From positions 62,001 to 126,000 of the forward strand of contig NZ_RQYT01000004.1 of assembly GCF_003932785.1 (NCBI RefSeq): 64,000 nt of DNA. Direction: 5' to 3'. The position numbers and the translations under genes are program-made. The notes below the pieces were generated by a model. It searched no databases, was not told the origin of the DNA, and saw nothing but the letters and a program-made list of their open reading frames with translations. The first letter of the stretch is position 1, and each line of letters begins with the position of its first letter. The DNA is from Arachnia propionica (lineage in GTDB: Bacteria; Actinomycetota; Actinomycetes; Propionibacteriales; Propionibacteriaceae). Shown one piece after another: positions 8,186-16,811 of this stretch.

Positions 8186-9616
8186 TTGACTTCTTCCCGT
8201 CGCCCCTGGCGATCGCTCATCGGTTGGGTGGCGGTCGGCCTGGCCCTCGCGATCGTCTTCCTCATGGCGGTGTTCCACACGACGATCCTCGCCCCACTTG
8301 GGTTGGAACGGGTGGGGGCCCCGGCCACGGTGCCCGCGACCCTCTTCGACGCGCCCAGCCCGGAGCCCTCCGCGACGCCGTCGTCGGGCAGCGGCCCCAT
8401 CGTCGCCGCGGCCACCGGAGGTGAGGGAAGCCTTCCCGACCGGGCGGAACTGGAGGCGCGGCTGAACTCCCTCGACCTCACCAAGCTGCAGGCCGGCGTC
8501 CCCGACGGCGGGTCCCTCGTCACCGCCTACGAGGTGCGTGACGTCCTCACCGGCGAGGTCGTCGCCTCCTCCCAGGCGTCCCAGCCGCTCATCCCCGCCT
8601 CGAACACGAAGCTCCTCACCGTCGTGGCGCTGCTGTCCGCCTTCGACGGCGACGAGACGTTCACCACACGCGTCGTGGCTCCCGAACCGGGGCGGATCGT
8701 GCTGGTCGGCGGCGGCGATCCGCTGCTGACCTCCGTCCCCGACGCCACCTACCCCGGCCCCGCGTCGCTGCAGTCCCTCGCGGAGGCGACGGCGGCCCGG
8801 CTCAAGGAGGCCGGGACGACCACCGTCAGCCTCGGCTACGACGCCACCCTGTTCCAGGAGTCCTGGGCGAGCACCTGGCCCGCCAACTACCGCGACCAGG
8901 TCACCCCGTTGTCCTCCCTCTGGGTCGACGAGGGGCGTGACGCCGCGCGCGTGCGCAGCACCCAGCCGGCCGTCGACGCCGCCGCCCTGTTCGCCGCGCA
9001 GCTGACGGCGGCCGGCATCGTCGTCGACGGCGCGCCCGTGGCGGAGACGGCCAGCGGCGAGGAGGTCGCGAGTGTGTCCTCCCCGCCTGTCCACGCCATC
9101 GCGGAGGTGGCGATGCAGAGCTCGAACAACTCCTTCACGGAGGTGCTCGGGATGCACCTCGCCCTCAAGGTCGGCCAGCCCGCCACCTTCGCCGGCTCCG
9201 CCGCCGCCATCCAGGCCGAGCTGACGAAGCTCGGGCTGTGGGCCGACGGCGCGGTGCTGCACGACGCCTCGGGGCTGACGCGGGACAACATGGTGCCGAC
9301 CTCGATGCTGGCCGGGGCCGTGCAGCGGCTCATGACCGAGCCGAGGATGTCGGTGATCCTCGACGGTTTCCCCGTCGCCGGGGTCTCCGGTTCGCTGGCC
9401 GACCGGTTCACCGACGAGCTGGCCCTGCCCGCCCGCGGCGTGGCGAAGGGCAAGACGGGGACCCTGTCCCTCGTCGGGACCCTCGCCGGGACCACCGTCA
9501 CCGCCGACGGCCGTGAACTTGCCTTCGCCTTCATCACGAACGGCTCCACCGACGGCTGGGCGGCCAGGGTCTGGATCGACCAGGCGGTGGGCCGGATCAC
9601 CGAGTGCGGGTGCTGA
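8186..9616 (+). CDS. dacB: D-alanyl-D-alanine carboxypeptidase/endopeptidase, PBP4 (S13) family
   Basis: About 476 aa. A membrane anchor or signal helix lies near residues 10-30. Catalytic motifs are SxxK (in PASNTKLL), SxN (in QSSNNS) and KTG (in KGKTGTLS), with a PBP4-type insert between the first two. The enzyme trims cross-links and stem peptides of peptidoglycan outside the membrane. The start chosen is TTG at 8186, because AGGAG lies 7 bp upstream. An in-frame ATG at 8120 has no ribosome-binding site and precedes the ppa-dacB gap. The stop overlaps the next ATG (TGATG), so the three genes to tilS form an operon. Confidence 0.9.
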   Translation: MTSSRRPWRSLIGWVAVGLALAIVFLMAVFHTTILAPLGLERVGAPATVPATLFDAPSPEPSATPSSGSGPIVAAATGGEGSLPDRAELEARLNSLDLTKLQAGVPDGGSLVTAYEVRDVLTGEVVASSQASQPLIPASNTKLLTVVALLSAFDGDETFTTRVVAPEPGRIVLVGGGDPLLTSVPDATYPGPASLQSLAEATAARLKEAGTTTVSLGYDATLFQESWASTWPANYRDQVTPLSSLWVDEGRDAARVRSTQPAVDAAALFAAQLTAAGIVVDGAPVAETASGEEVASVSSPPVHAIAEVAMQSSNNSFTEVLGMHLALKVGQPATFAGSAAAIQAELTKLGLWADGAVLHDASGLTRDNMVPTSMLAGAVQRLMTEPRMSVILDGFPVAGVSGSLADRFTDELALPARGVAKGKTGTLSLVGTLAGTTVTADGRELAFAFITNGSTDGWAARVWIDQAVGRITECGC

Positions 9617-10587
9617 TGAACCGTCGGCCCCACATCGCGTGGCCGGTGGCCCTGCGGGTCGCGGGGCTGCTGGGCGATCCCGGGCCGGCCATCCCGCGCC
9701 CGGCCGCGCTGCGGACCGTCGCCGCGTTGCGGGTCTCGGCGCGCCGGGCGGGGGAACTCGTCGTCGAGCGTGCCGGGATCGGCGGTGGACCTGCCGGGGA
9801 CGTGGTCGTCGTGGATCGTCCCGGCTGGGTGCGGCTGGCGGGTGGCATGACGGCGGAGATGCTGGCGCGGCTCCCCGGTGTGGAGCGGCCCGACGGCGTG
9901 CTGAAGCGGCTCGTCGGCCTCGGGTACGGCACGGTCGCGGGGGCGGTGCTCGCGGTGATGGGGCGGGGGATGCTCGGCCAGTTCGACCCGCTGCACGGGA
10001 GGCTGGTGCTGCTGGCCCCGAGCATCGTCGAGGTGCAGCGACGGTGGGGTCTGGTTCCCGACGACCTCCACCTGTGGGTGGGGCTGCACGAGCAGACCCA
10101 CGCCGTGCAGTTCAGCGCCGCGCCGTGGCTGCTCGGGCACCTCGAGGAACGCATGCTCGACCTGCTCGGCGACGACCCGGCTGTCGCGGAGATGGCGTCG
10201 GGCCTGCTTGCCGGTCGTGGGCTCGGCTCGGTCATGCTGAGCGCGACGGGGCAGGCCCGCCTGGCTGAGCTCGTCGCCGCCATGAGCTTCCTCGAGGGGC
10301 ACGCCGATTTCGTGACGGAGACGGTGGCGCGGGATCACATCCCGACCGCGGGGGCGCTGGCCGCCGCGTTCCGACGCTCCGAACCGGCCCGCGGGTGGCG
10401 GCGGTTCATCGGTGGCCTGGACAAGGCGGCCCAGTACCGCATGGGGCTGGGTTTCTGCCGCCGGGTCGCGGAGCAGGCGGGGGCGGAGGCCCTGGGGGCC
10501 GCCTTCGAGGAGCCGGGGTGGCTTCCGGGCCCCGAGGAGATCGCGGATCCCCGGGCGTGGCTGAGGCGGGTCCATGGCCAGGCGTGA
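9616..10587 (+). CDS. Zinc-dependent metalloprotease-like protein (DUF2342 family)
   Basis: About 323 aa. The motif HEQTH (in GLHEQTHAVQF) is the HExxH zinc-protease signature, and a downstream EGHAD supplies the likely third ligand. This pattern, between a PBP4-type carboxypeptidase and tilS, matches the actinobacterial DUF2342 family once labelled coenzyme F420 biosynthesis associated. Proteolytic activity is inferred from the motif only. Start ATG 9616 overlaps the dacB stop; a GTG at 9604 would add four residues. It overlaps tilS by 14 bp. Confidence 0.85.
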   Translation: MNRRPHIAWPVALRVAGLLGDPGPAIPRPAALRTVAALRVSARRAGELVVERAGIGGGPAGDVVVVDRPGWVRLAGGMTAEMLARLPGVERPDGVLKRLVGLGYGTVAGAVLAVMGRGMLGQFDPLHGRLVLLAPSIVEVQRRWGLVPDDLHLWVGLHEQTHAVQFSAAPWLLGHLEERMLDLLGDDPAVAEMASGLLAGRGLGSVMLSATGQARLAELVAAMSFLEGHADFVTETVARDHIPTAGALAAAFRRSEPARGWRRFIGGLDKAAQYRMGLGFCRRVAEQAGAEALGAAFEEPGWLPGPEEIADPRAWLRRVHGQA

Positions 10588-11512
10588 GCTGGGGAGGGAC
10601 GCGTTGCGCGTCGGACAGGCGGTGGCCGCGCTGCTGCCCGCCGGGCCGGTGGTCGTCGGGGTCTCCGGCGGGGCCGATTCGATGGCCCTGGCCCTGGGGG
10701 CTACCTGGGCGGCGCCCCGACTGGGCAGCGTGGTGAAGGCGGTCGTGGTGGACCACGGGTTGCAGCCCGGGTCGGCTGCGGTCGCGGCCGCCACCGTCGA
10801 TCGGCTCGGGGCGGCCGGGATCGTCGCTGAGGTGCGTACCACGCATGTCAGCGACGATCGCAACATCGAGGACGCGGCCCGCAGCGCCCGGCTCGAGCTG
10901 CTGGCGAGCGATGGGCATCCGGTGCTGCTGGGCCACACCCTCGACGATCAGGCGGAGACGGTGCTGCTGGGGTTGCTGCGCGGTTCCGGGACGCGGTCGC
11001 TCGCCGGGATGGCACCCGTGCGTGGCCCCTTCATCCGGCCCCTGCTGGGGATCAGGCGGGCCGAGACCGAGGCGGCCTGCCGGGACTGGGGGGTCGAGTG
11101 GTGGGAGGACCCGATGAACCGGGATCGCCGCTTCGCCAGGGTGCGAGCCCGGGCGGCGGTGGCCACCTTGTCGGAGGAACTGGGGCGAGACGTCGCGGTG
11201 GCGCTCGCCCGGAGCGCGGACCTGGCCCGGGCCGATGCCGACCATCTCGACGCGCTGGCCGCCGAGGCCCTCGCTCGCGCCGTGGTGGATGGACAGCTGG
11301 AGGTGAGCGGGGTGGCAGAGCTGCCGGAGGCCATCCGCGGGCGGGTCGCGTTGTCATGGCTGCGCGGGCAGGGGGCCTCCCCGGGGCGCAGCCACGCCAC
11401 CGCGGTCGTGGGACTCGTGCTGGACTGGCGCGGCCAGGGGCCCGTCGACGTGCCGGGCGGGACCGTGCGACGCGACGGGGGAAGGCTGCGGTTTGACCGT
11501 CGCGGCCTGTGA
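10574..11512 (+). CDS. tilS: tRNA(Ile)-lysidine synthetase
   Basis: 312 aa, the short actinobacterial form without a long C-terminal domain. The PP-loop SGGADS is at residues 31-36 (ATP pyrophosphatase). Downstream HTLDDQAETVLLGLLRGSG and the WWEDPMNRD(R)RFAR(V)R block are TilS hallmarks. It converts C34 of tRNA-Ile(CAU) to lysidine so that it reads AUA. It overlaps the upstream gene by 14 bp, indicating coupling. The usual hpt-ftsH neighbours do not follow here. Confidence 0.95.
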   Translation: MARRELGRDALRVGQAVAALLPAGPVVVGVSGGADSMALALGATWAAPRLGSVVKAVVVDHGLQPGSAAVAAATVDRLGAAGIVAEVRTTHVSDDRNIEDAARSARLELLASDGHPVLLGHTLDDQAETVLLGLLRGSGTRSLAGMAPVRGPFIRPLLGIRRAETEAACRDWGVEWWEDPMNRDRRFARVRARAAVATLSEELGRDVAVALARSADLARADADHLDALAAEALARAVVDGQLEVSGVAELPEAIRGRVALSWLRGQGASPGRSHATAVVGLVLDWRGQGPVDVPGGTVRRDGGRLRFDRRGL

Positions 11513-11545
11513 TGGGTTGAGTGTTTCCCGGGGGAGAGGAGAACC

Positions 11546-12013
11546 ATGCTGGCCAAGCCCTACGCCGTCGTGCGCACCGTGACGATCGAGGCACTGCCGG
11601 AACAGGTCCACGCGATGATCGCCGACCTGGGATCGTGGGTGCTGTGGTCGCCGTGGGAGGGGCGGGATGCAACGCTGGTGCGTCGGTTCTCCCACCCCAC
11701 GACGGGCCCGGGCGCCTGGTTCGAGTGGGAGGGCAACTTCCAGGCCGGTCAGGGGCGGGTGGAGATCCTCCACGTCAGCGACGACTCCGTCTCGCTCGAC
11801 GTGCAGTGGCGACGCCCGGTGGTCTCCGAGCAGCAGATGGAGTTCCGGCTGGCCCGAACGGGGAGCGGGACCCAGGTGACGTGGACCACCCATGGGGAGA
11901 TCAGCGGGGCCATCCGGGTTCTCGCCTACTTCGTGCCGATGAGCCGGATCCACGGACCGACGTTCAGCCGTGGGCTGGCCCGCCTCAAGGCTGTCTGCGA
12001 ACGTCGTCCGTGA
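11546..12013 (+). CDS. SRPBCC (polyketide cyclase/START-like) family protein
   Basis: 155 aa. The pattern (RTVTIEALPEQVHAMIADLG, WSPWEGRD, FEWEGNF, GRVEILHVSDDSVSLDVQW, then a C-terminal amphipathic helix) fits the SRPBCC fold, a hydrophobic ligand-binding pocket. No membrane segment or signal is present, so it should be cytosolic. It starts 33 bp after tilS with GGGGAGAGGAG upstream of ATG 11546. Ligand and role are unknown. Confidence 0.78.
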   Translation: MLAKPYAVVRTVTIEALPEQVHAMIADLGSWVLWSPWEGRDATLVRRFSHPTTGPGAWFEWEGNFQAGQGRVEILHVSDDSVSLDVQWRRPVVSEQQMEFRLARTGSGTQVTWTTHGEISGAIRVLAYFVPMSRIHGPTFSRGLARLKAVCERRP

Positions 12014-12043
12014 CCGGCGTCGGCTCCGGGACAGGGCAGGAGG

Positions 12044-12910
12044 TCACTGCCAGGCGGCGTTGAACTCCTTGGTCGTGGCGAGGACCTCGTCGACCGACTT
12101 GGCGTTGATGCTCGAGGTGACGAGGGTGCCGCCATGGACGGCCCGCACGCAGTTCCAGGAGTCCTCGGAGCCGTCAAGGTTGAGCTTGCCGCAGGCGATG
12201 TCCCCGTCCTTCTTGGCGTCGGTGAACTGGCTCTCGTAGTACTGGGCCAAGGTGGGGGACGAGGTGAACATGGTGATGAAGACGTCGCCGTTGGTGGAGG
12301 TGTAGGTGCCGAGGACGTTGCTGGGATCGGTGATCGAGGTGTAGTCACCGAACGACGACGGGAAGTTCGGGGCGTTGCTCCCTTGGCCCGGGTCGAAGGT
12401 GGGCTCGTCGGTCTCCTTGCTCGGCGTCTTCTCCGGCTTCTTCGGCTCAGGTTTCTCCGACTCCGGCGCCTTGGACGGCTCCTTCGGCTCCGGGGAGGGG
12501 GTGGACTCCTTCGACTTCTCGGGGGCCGGCGCCGACGTCGTGGTGGTGGGGGTGGCGGAGGAGCCCTGGTTGCGCATGATGAGGTAGGTCACGCCGACGC
12601 CGAGGGCGACCACGATGACGGCGATGAGCGCGATGAGCAGGGCCTTGGAGTTCTTCCCCGGGGGTTGGGGGCCGCCGTGGCCCGGCATCCCCGGTCCTTG
12701 GCCGTCGTAGGGGCCGCCGTATCCGAGGCCGCCGTATCCCTGTGCAGGATACTGCTGTGGGGCTTGCCCGTAGGGCGCCGACCCCGGATAGCCCTGCTGC
12801 GGGTGGCCGGTGGGGTTCGGTTGGGGGTATCCGCCGGGATTCTGCTGCGGGTAGCCGCCCTGGTTGCCCATGGGGCCCATGGGGCCGCCCTGCCACTGGT
12901 TGTTGCTCAT
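12044..12910 (-). CDS. Gln/Pro/Gly-rich membrane-anchored protein (paralogue of 1761-2768)
   Basis: 288 aa with the same layout as 1761-2768. It has a Gly/Pro/Gln/Tyr-rich N-terminus (repeated GYPQ(Q/P)NP units, ~1-85), one membrane helix (about 89-111), a Thr/Ser then Lys/Glu/Pro linker (~115-175), and a C-terminal domain with two cysteines (IACGKL, SWNCVRAVHGG) ending FNAAWQ. CTCAGGAGGAACAC before the ATG is a strong ribosome-binding site. It converges with the SRPBCC gene. Function unknown; the proline-rich cytoplasmic arm could bind a partner (inference). Confidence 0.72.
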   Translation of the reverse strand: MSNNQWQGGPMGPMGNQGGYPQQNPGGYPQPNPTGHPQQGYPGSAPYGQAPQQYPAQGYGGLGYGGPYDGQGPGMPGHGGPQPPGKNSKALLIALIAVIVVALGVGVTYLIMRNQGSSATPTTTTSAPAPEKSKESTPSPEPKEPSKAPESEKPEPKKPEKTPSKETDEPTFDPGQGSNAPNFPSSFGDYTSITDPSNVLGTYTSTNGDVFITMFTSSPTLAQYYESQFTDAKKDGDIACGKLNLDGSEDSWNCVRAVHGGTLVTSSINAKSVDEVLATTKEFNAAWQ

Positions 12911-12973
12911 GTGTTCCTCCTGAGGTTCAATGCTAGGGGCCGCGGGGTCAACCCACCCTCCGTCGAGGCAGGG

Positions 12974-13003
12974 TTGGTTCCTGAGCTTCGCACGTGCTAG
13001 TGT
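12974..13003 (+). promoter_or_regulatory. Candidate tRNA-Leu promoter
   Basis: TTGGTT (12974-12979), an 18-bp spacer and TAGTGT (12998-13003) fit a sigma70-type promoter, ending 22 bp before the tRNA 5' end. Confidence 0.5.
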
Positions 13004-13025
13004 TCATCCCCGGATCCAGTCCGAT

Positions 13026-13111
13026 GCGCGAGTGGCGGAATGGCAGACGCGCCGGCTTCAGGTGCCGGTGCCCGCAAGGGCGTGGAGGTTCAACTCCTCT
13101 CTCGCGCACCA
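13026..13111 (+). tRNA. tRNA-Leu (anticodon CAG)
   Basis: Cloverleaf read by eye. The acceptor arm GCGCGAG (13026-13032) pairs with CTCGCGC (13101-13107). The anticodon stem CCGGC/GCCGG encloses the loop TTCAGGT, giving anticodon CAG. A long class II variable arm is present, and the T arm reads GGAGGTTCAACTCCT. Discriminator A is at 13108 and the terminal CCA is encoded (13109-13111). It decodes CUG. Confidence 0.95.
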
Positions 13112-13116
13112 CCCGG

Positions 13117-13147
13117 AACCCCGACCCTCAGGGTCGGGGTTCTTCTC
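13117..13147 (+). terminator. Rho-independent terminator of tRNA-Leu
   Basis: A perfect 11-bp stem, AACCCCGACCC (13117-13127) with GGGTCGGGGTT (13131-13141), loop TCA, followed by a T-rich run (CTTCTC). It sits 5 bp after the tRNA. Confidence 0.85.
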
Positions 13148-13219
13148 TGTTGCTCGTGATTCGCGCCCGGTGCCGAGGCCGCCCACGGCGGCCACACAGG
13201 TCGTGACGGGGCGAATCGG

Positions 13220-14740
13220 TCAGGCGTCGCCGTCCAGGAGGCGGCGACGGTTGCGGCCCGAGACCAGCCATCGGGCGAGCGGGCCGCCCTCGTTGAGGAG
13301 GCTCAACCGTCCCTGAACCCGCTCCACCAGCCCCGAATCGACGGCGAGGAGCAGTTGGTCACCGCCTCGCAGTCGGAGCGATGCGTCAGGGACGATGATC
13401 TCCTTCTCCCGCACCACCATGGACAGGACCGCGCCGTGGGGCAGGCGCAGATCCGTCCCCCACATCCCGACGAGCTGGCCCTGCTTCGGGACGGTGAACT
13501 GGACGAGGGAGGCGTTGATCCCCTCCAGGGGGGAGGATTCGAAGTTCAGCGCCTGGGGGCAGATCCGGTCGATCACCCCCGCCCAGGGCGCGAGTCGGGG
13601 CAGTAGCGGGCCCTGCAGCAGGGTGAACATCACCACGAGCAGGAAGATCACATGGAACATGTGGGAGGCGCCGGGAAGGTTCTGGGTGAGGGGGATCGTC
13701 GCCAGCATGATCGGCACGGCCCCACGCATGCCCGCCGCGGAGATGAACAGCTGGGTGCGGAACCGCTCCCGGAACGGGGTGAGACACACGGCGACGGAGA
13801 TGGGCCGGGCCAGGAACATCAGCGCCGACCCGATGACCAGGGCCGGGAGGATGGCGGCGGGAAGTTCCTTGGGGGAGGCGAGCAGCCCCAGCAGCACGAA
13901 CAGCATGATCTGTGACAGCCAGCCCAGCGACTCGGTGAATCCCTCCGTGGATGCGTGGTGGGGCAGCGCCTGGTTGCCGAGCCACAGGCCCGCGACGTAG
14001 GCCGCCAGCAGGCCGGAGGCCTGAAGGGTACCTGCCGCCGAGTACGCGGTCAGCGCGATGGCCAGCGTCGCCAAGGGGTACAGGCCCGCGCTCGGCAGCG
14101 AGATCCGGTGCAGCAGTGACTGCCCGAGACGCGCGATGACGAGTCCGACGACGGCGCCCACCGCCAGCTGGAACAACCCGGTGGAGATCATCGTCGGGAT
14201 GTCCATCTCGTGCCAGGCGTCGGAGACGACGACGGTGACGATGATGATGGCCGGCGGGTCGTTCACCCCGGACTCGCCCTCCAGGGTGGTGCGGACCCGG
14301 GCCTTGAGGGGGAGCCGTCGCAGAATGGCGAACACGGCGGCCGCGTCGGTGGAGGACACCATCGCGGCCAGGAGGATGCCGGTGCGGACGTCCACGCCCA
14401 GGACCAGCACGGCGACGGTGGCGGCGATCGCCACCGACACCAGCACCCCGACGGTGCCGAGGAGGCCCGCTCGCGCGGCGACGGGTCTGAACTCCGACCA
14501 GCGGGTGGTGAAGCCGCCGTCGAACAGGAGGATCGCGACGAGCAGCACGGCGATGTTGTAGGCGAGCCGGGCGTCGTCGAAGCGGATGCCGAAGCCGGCC
14601 TCGCCGATGAGCAGGCCGATCCCGAGGTACAGCAGCAGGCCCGGCAGGGAACTGCGTGACGAGATGCGCACGGCGACGACACCAGCGAGAAGGACACCGC
14701 AGGCGATGAGGACCGCGATGTACATCTGCTGGTCGCTCAT
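13220..14740 (-). CDS. Potassium/proton antiporter, CPA1 family (CvrA/NhaP2-like) with TrkA-C domain
   Basis: 506 aa. About 12 membrane segments span residues 5-395, with the CPA1 transport core visible (LLFDGGF, SSTDAAAVFAILRR, GESGVNDPPAI). A cytoplasmic regulatory part follows; about 410-490 looks like a TrkA-C/RCK-C domain (LPHGAVLSMVVREKEII, LRGGDQLLLAV). Such proteins exchange K+ (or Na+) for H+ in pH and osmotic homeostasis. Single gene, ATG at 14740, convergent with the tRNA-Leu unit. Confidence 0.9.
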   Translation of the reverse strand: MSDQQMYIAVLIACGVLLAGVVAVRISSRSSLPGLLLYLGIGLLIGEAGFGIRFDDARLAYNIAVLLVAILLFDGGFTTRWSEFRPVAARAGLLGTVGVLVSVAIAATVAVLVLGVDVRTGILLAAMVSSTDAAAVFAILRRLPLKARVRTTLEGESGVNDPPAIIIVTVVVSDAWHEMDIPTMISTGLFQLAVGAVVGLVIARLGQSLLHRISLPSAGLYPLATLAIALTAYSAAGTLQASGLLAAYVAGLWLGNQALPHHASTEGFTESLGWLSQIMLFVLLGLLASPKELPAAILPALVIGSALMFLARPISVAVCLTPFRERFRTQLFISAAGMRGAVPIMLATIPLTQNLPGASHMFHVIFLLVVMFTLLQGPLLPRLAPWAGVIDRICPQALNFESSPLEGINASLVQFTVPKQGQLVGMWGTDLRLPHGAVLSMVVREKEIIVPDASLRLRGGDQLLLAVDSGLVERVQGRLSLLNEGGPLARWLVSGRNRRRLLDGDA

Positions 14741-14822
14741 CCCTCACCTCCCACGTCTGAGAGGTCATTATCCCGGCTCAGCCGGAGGCGGGGCCAACCC
14801 GCCCGTCGGACGGCGTGCCCTC

Positions 14823-16811
14823 TCACCCTGGCTGCGCGGGATCGTCGGACGGGTCGGTGCCGGAGCGGAACTGCGAGCGGTGCAGCTCGAAGTAGCGTCC
14901 CTTCGCCGCGAGGAGCTCGTCGTGGCTGCCCTGCTCCACGATGTCGCCGTCCACCATGACGAGGATGAGGTCCGCGTCGCGGATCGTCGAGAGCCGGTGG
15001 GCGATGACGAAGGAGGTGCGGCCGGAGCGGAGCGCGGACATCGCCTTCTGCAGCAGCAGCTCGGTGCGGGTGTCCACCGACGAGGTGGCCTCGTCGAGGA
15101 TGAGCAGCGCCGGATCCGACAGGAAGGCCCTGGCGATGGTGATGAGCTGCTTCTCGCCCGCCGAGACGTTGCTGCCCTCCTCGTCGATGACCGTGTCGTA
15201 GCCGTCCGGCAGCGAGTGGACGAAGCGGTCGACGAAGGCGGCCTTCGCGGCGGCGACGATCTCCTCCTCCGTCGCGCCCTCCCGGCCGTAGGCGATGTTG
15301 TCGCGGATCGTGCCGCCGAACAGCCACGTGTCCTGCAACACCATCCCGATGTTGCCGCGCAGCTCACCGCGGTCGACGGTGGCGATGTCGACGCCGTCGA
15401 GCAGGATGCGGCCTGCGTCGAGGTCGTAGAACCGCATGAGCAGGTTGACCAGGGTGGTCTTCCCCGCCCCGGTCGGACCGACGATGGCGACGGTCTGGCC
15501 GGGCCGGGCGGTGAGGGTGAGATCCTCGATGAGGGGGCGCTCCGGGGAGTAGGAGAACCGGACGTGGTCGAAGACCACCTCCCCGCGCCGCACCGGCAGG
15601 TCCCGGCCGGGCTCGGAGGACATCTCCTCGGCGTCGAGGAGCTCGAACACCCGCTCGGCGGATGCCACTCCCGACTGCAGGAGGTTCATCATCGAGGCCA
15701 GTTGGGTCATCGGCTGCGTGAACTGCCGCGAGTACTGGATGAAGGCCTGCACGTCGCCGATGTTCATGTGCCCGGTCGCGACCTGCAGGCCACCGAAGAC
15801 GGCGACGACCACGTAGTTGAGGTTCCCGACGAGGAACATGATGGGCATGAGGACCGCGGACAGGAACTGTGCGCCGAAGGAGGACTCGTACAACTCCTCG
15901 TTGCGACGGTGGAAGCTGGCCTCGACCTCCCTCTTGCGGCCGAACACCTTCACCAGGGAATGGCCCGTGTAGGCCTCCTCCACCTCGGAGTTGAGTTCCC
16001 CCGTCGCCTTCCACATGGCGGCGAACTGCTTCTGGGAACGTTTCATGATGAACGGCACCACCACCATCGACAACGGGATGGCCAGGATGGTCACCACGGC
16101 GAGCGGCCACGAGATCCACAGCATCATCGTCAGGACACCGATGACCGTCAGGGTCGAGTTGAGCAGCTGCGGCAGGGTCTGCTGGAACGTCTGCTGGATG
16201 TTGTCGATGTCGTTGGTGACGCGGCTCAGGAGTTCACCGCGTGGCTGCCGGTCGAAGTACGACAGCGGCAGGCGTTCCAGCTTCTCCTGGACCTGGGTGC
16301 GCATCCGCTTCACCGAACGCTGCGCCGCCCCGATGAGGAGGAAACTGCTGAGGTACCCGGCGATCCCTGAGACGACGTACAGTGCGACGACGAGCAGCAC
16401 CACCGAGCCGATGGCGGCGAAGTTGATGCCCTCACCGGGGGTGAAGTCGACGCGTCGCAGCATGTCGGTCAGCGTCTGATTGCCTTGCGCCTCCACGGCG
16501 GCGATGGCCTGTTCCTTCGTCGTGCCTGCCGGCAGGTTCCGTCCGATCACACCCGCGAGCAGCAGGTCGGTGGCGTGGCCGAGCATCTTCGGGCCGAGGG
16601 TGCCGATGACGACCGAGGCGAGTGACAGCAGCACCGCCATCGCGACGACGACGCGGCTCGGCCTCAGATGGCTCAGGAGACGCCGCAATGACGGCCCGAA
16701 CTGGGCGGCGGTCTCCCCGGTCCCCTGGGGGCCGTGGGAGCCGCCGATCCTGCCGGGTCCGTGCTTCGGGCGTTCCTTGGCGACGACGGGGGTGCGGGTC
16801 GTGGCGCTCAT
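14823..16811 (-). CDS. Heterodimeric ABC exporter subunit B (fused TMD-NBD)
   Basis: 662 aa. A six-helix transmembrane domain (about 55-365) with an inserted extracytoplasmic loop near 90-125 is followed by an NBD: Walker A GPTGAGKTT, signature VSAGEKQLIT and Walker B LLILDEATSSVD with the catalytic Glu. The signature deviates from LSGGQ while Walker B is complete. This is the expected consensus half of exporters with one degenerate ATP site (BmrCD/EfrCD/TM287-288 type), because the partner lacks the Glu. The start ATGA overlaps the stop of the partner gene. Likely multidrug or lipid export. Confidence 0.92.
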   Translation of the reverse strand: MSATTRTPVVAKERPKHGPGRIGGSHGPQGTGETAAQFGPSLRRLLSHLRPSRVVVAMAVLLSLASVVIGTLGPKMLGHATDLLLAGVIGRNLPAGTTKEQAIAAVEAQGNQTLTDMLRRVDFTPGEGINFAAIGSVVLLVVALYVVSGIAGYLSSFLLIGAAQRSVKRMRTQVQEKLERLPLSYFDRQPRGELLSRVTNDIDNIQQTFQQTLPQLLNSTLTVIGVLTMMLWISWPLAVVTILAIPLSMVVVPFIMKRSQKQFAAMWKATGELNSEVEEAYTGHSLVKVFGRKREVEASFHRRNEELYESSFGAQFLSAVLMPIMFLVGNLNYVVVAVFGGLQVATGHMNIGDVQAFIQYSRQFTQPMTQLASMMNLLQSGVASAERVFELLDAEEMSSEPGRDLPVRRGEVVFDHVRFSYSPERPLIEDLTLTARPGQTVAIVGPTGAGKTTLVNLLMRFYDLDAGRILLDGVDIATVDRGELRGNIGMVLQDTWLFGGTIRDNIAYGREGATEEEIVAAAKAAFVDRFVHSLPDGYDTVIDEEGSNVSAGEKQLITIARAFLSDPALLILDEATSSVDTRTELLLQKAMSALRSGRTSFVIAHRLSTIRDADLILVMVDGDIVEQGSHDELLAAKGRYFELHRSQFRSGTDPSDDPAQPG

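Noticed and set aside
8887-10938. 683-codon minus-strand frame.
   Set aside because: Antisense to dacB, the zinc-protease-like gene and tilS, all of which have strong motifs.
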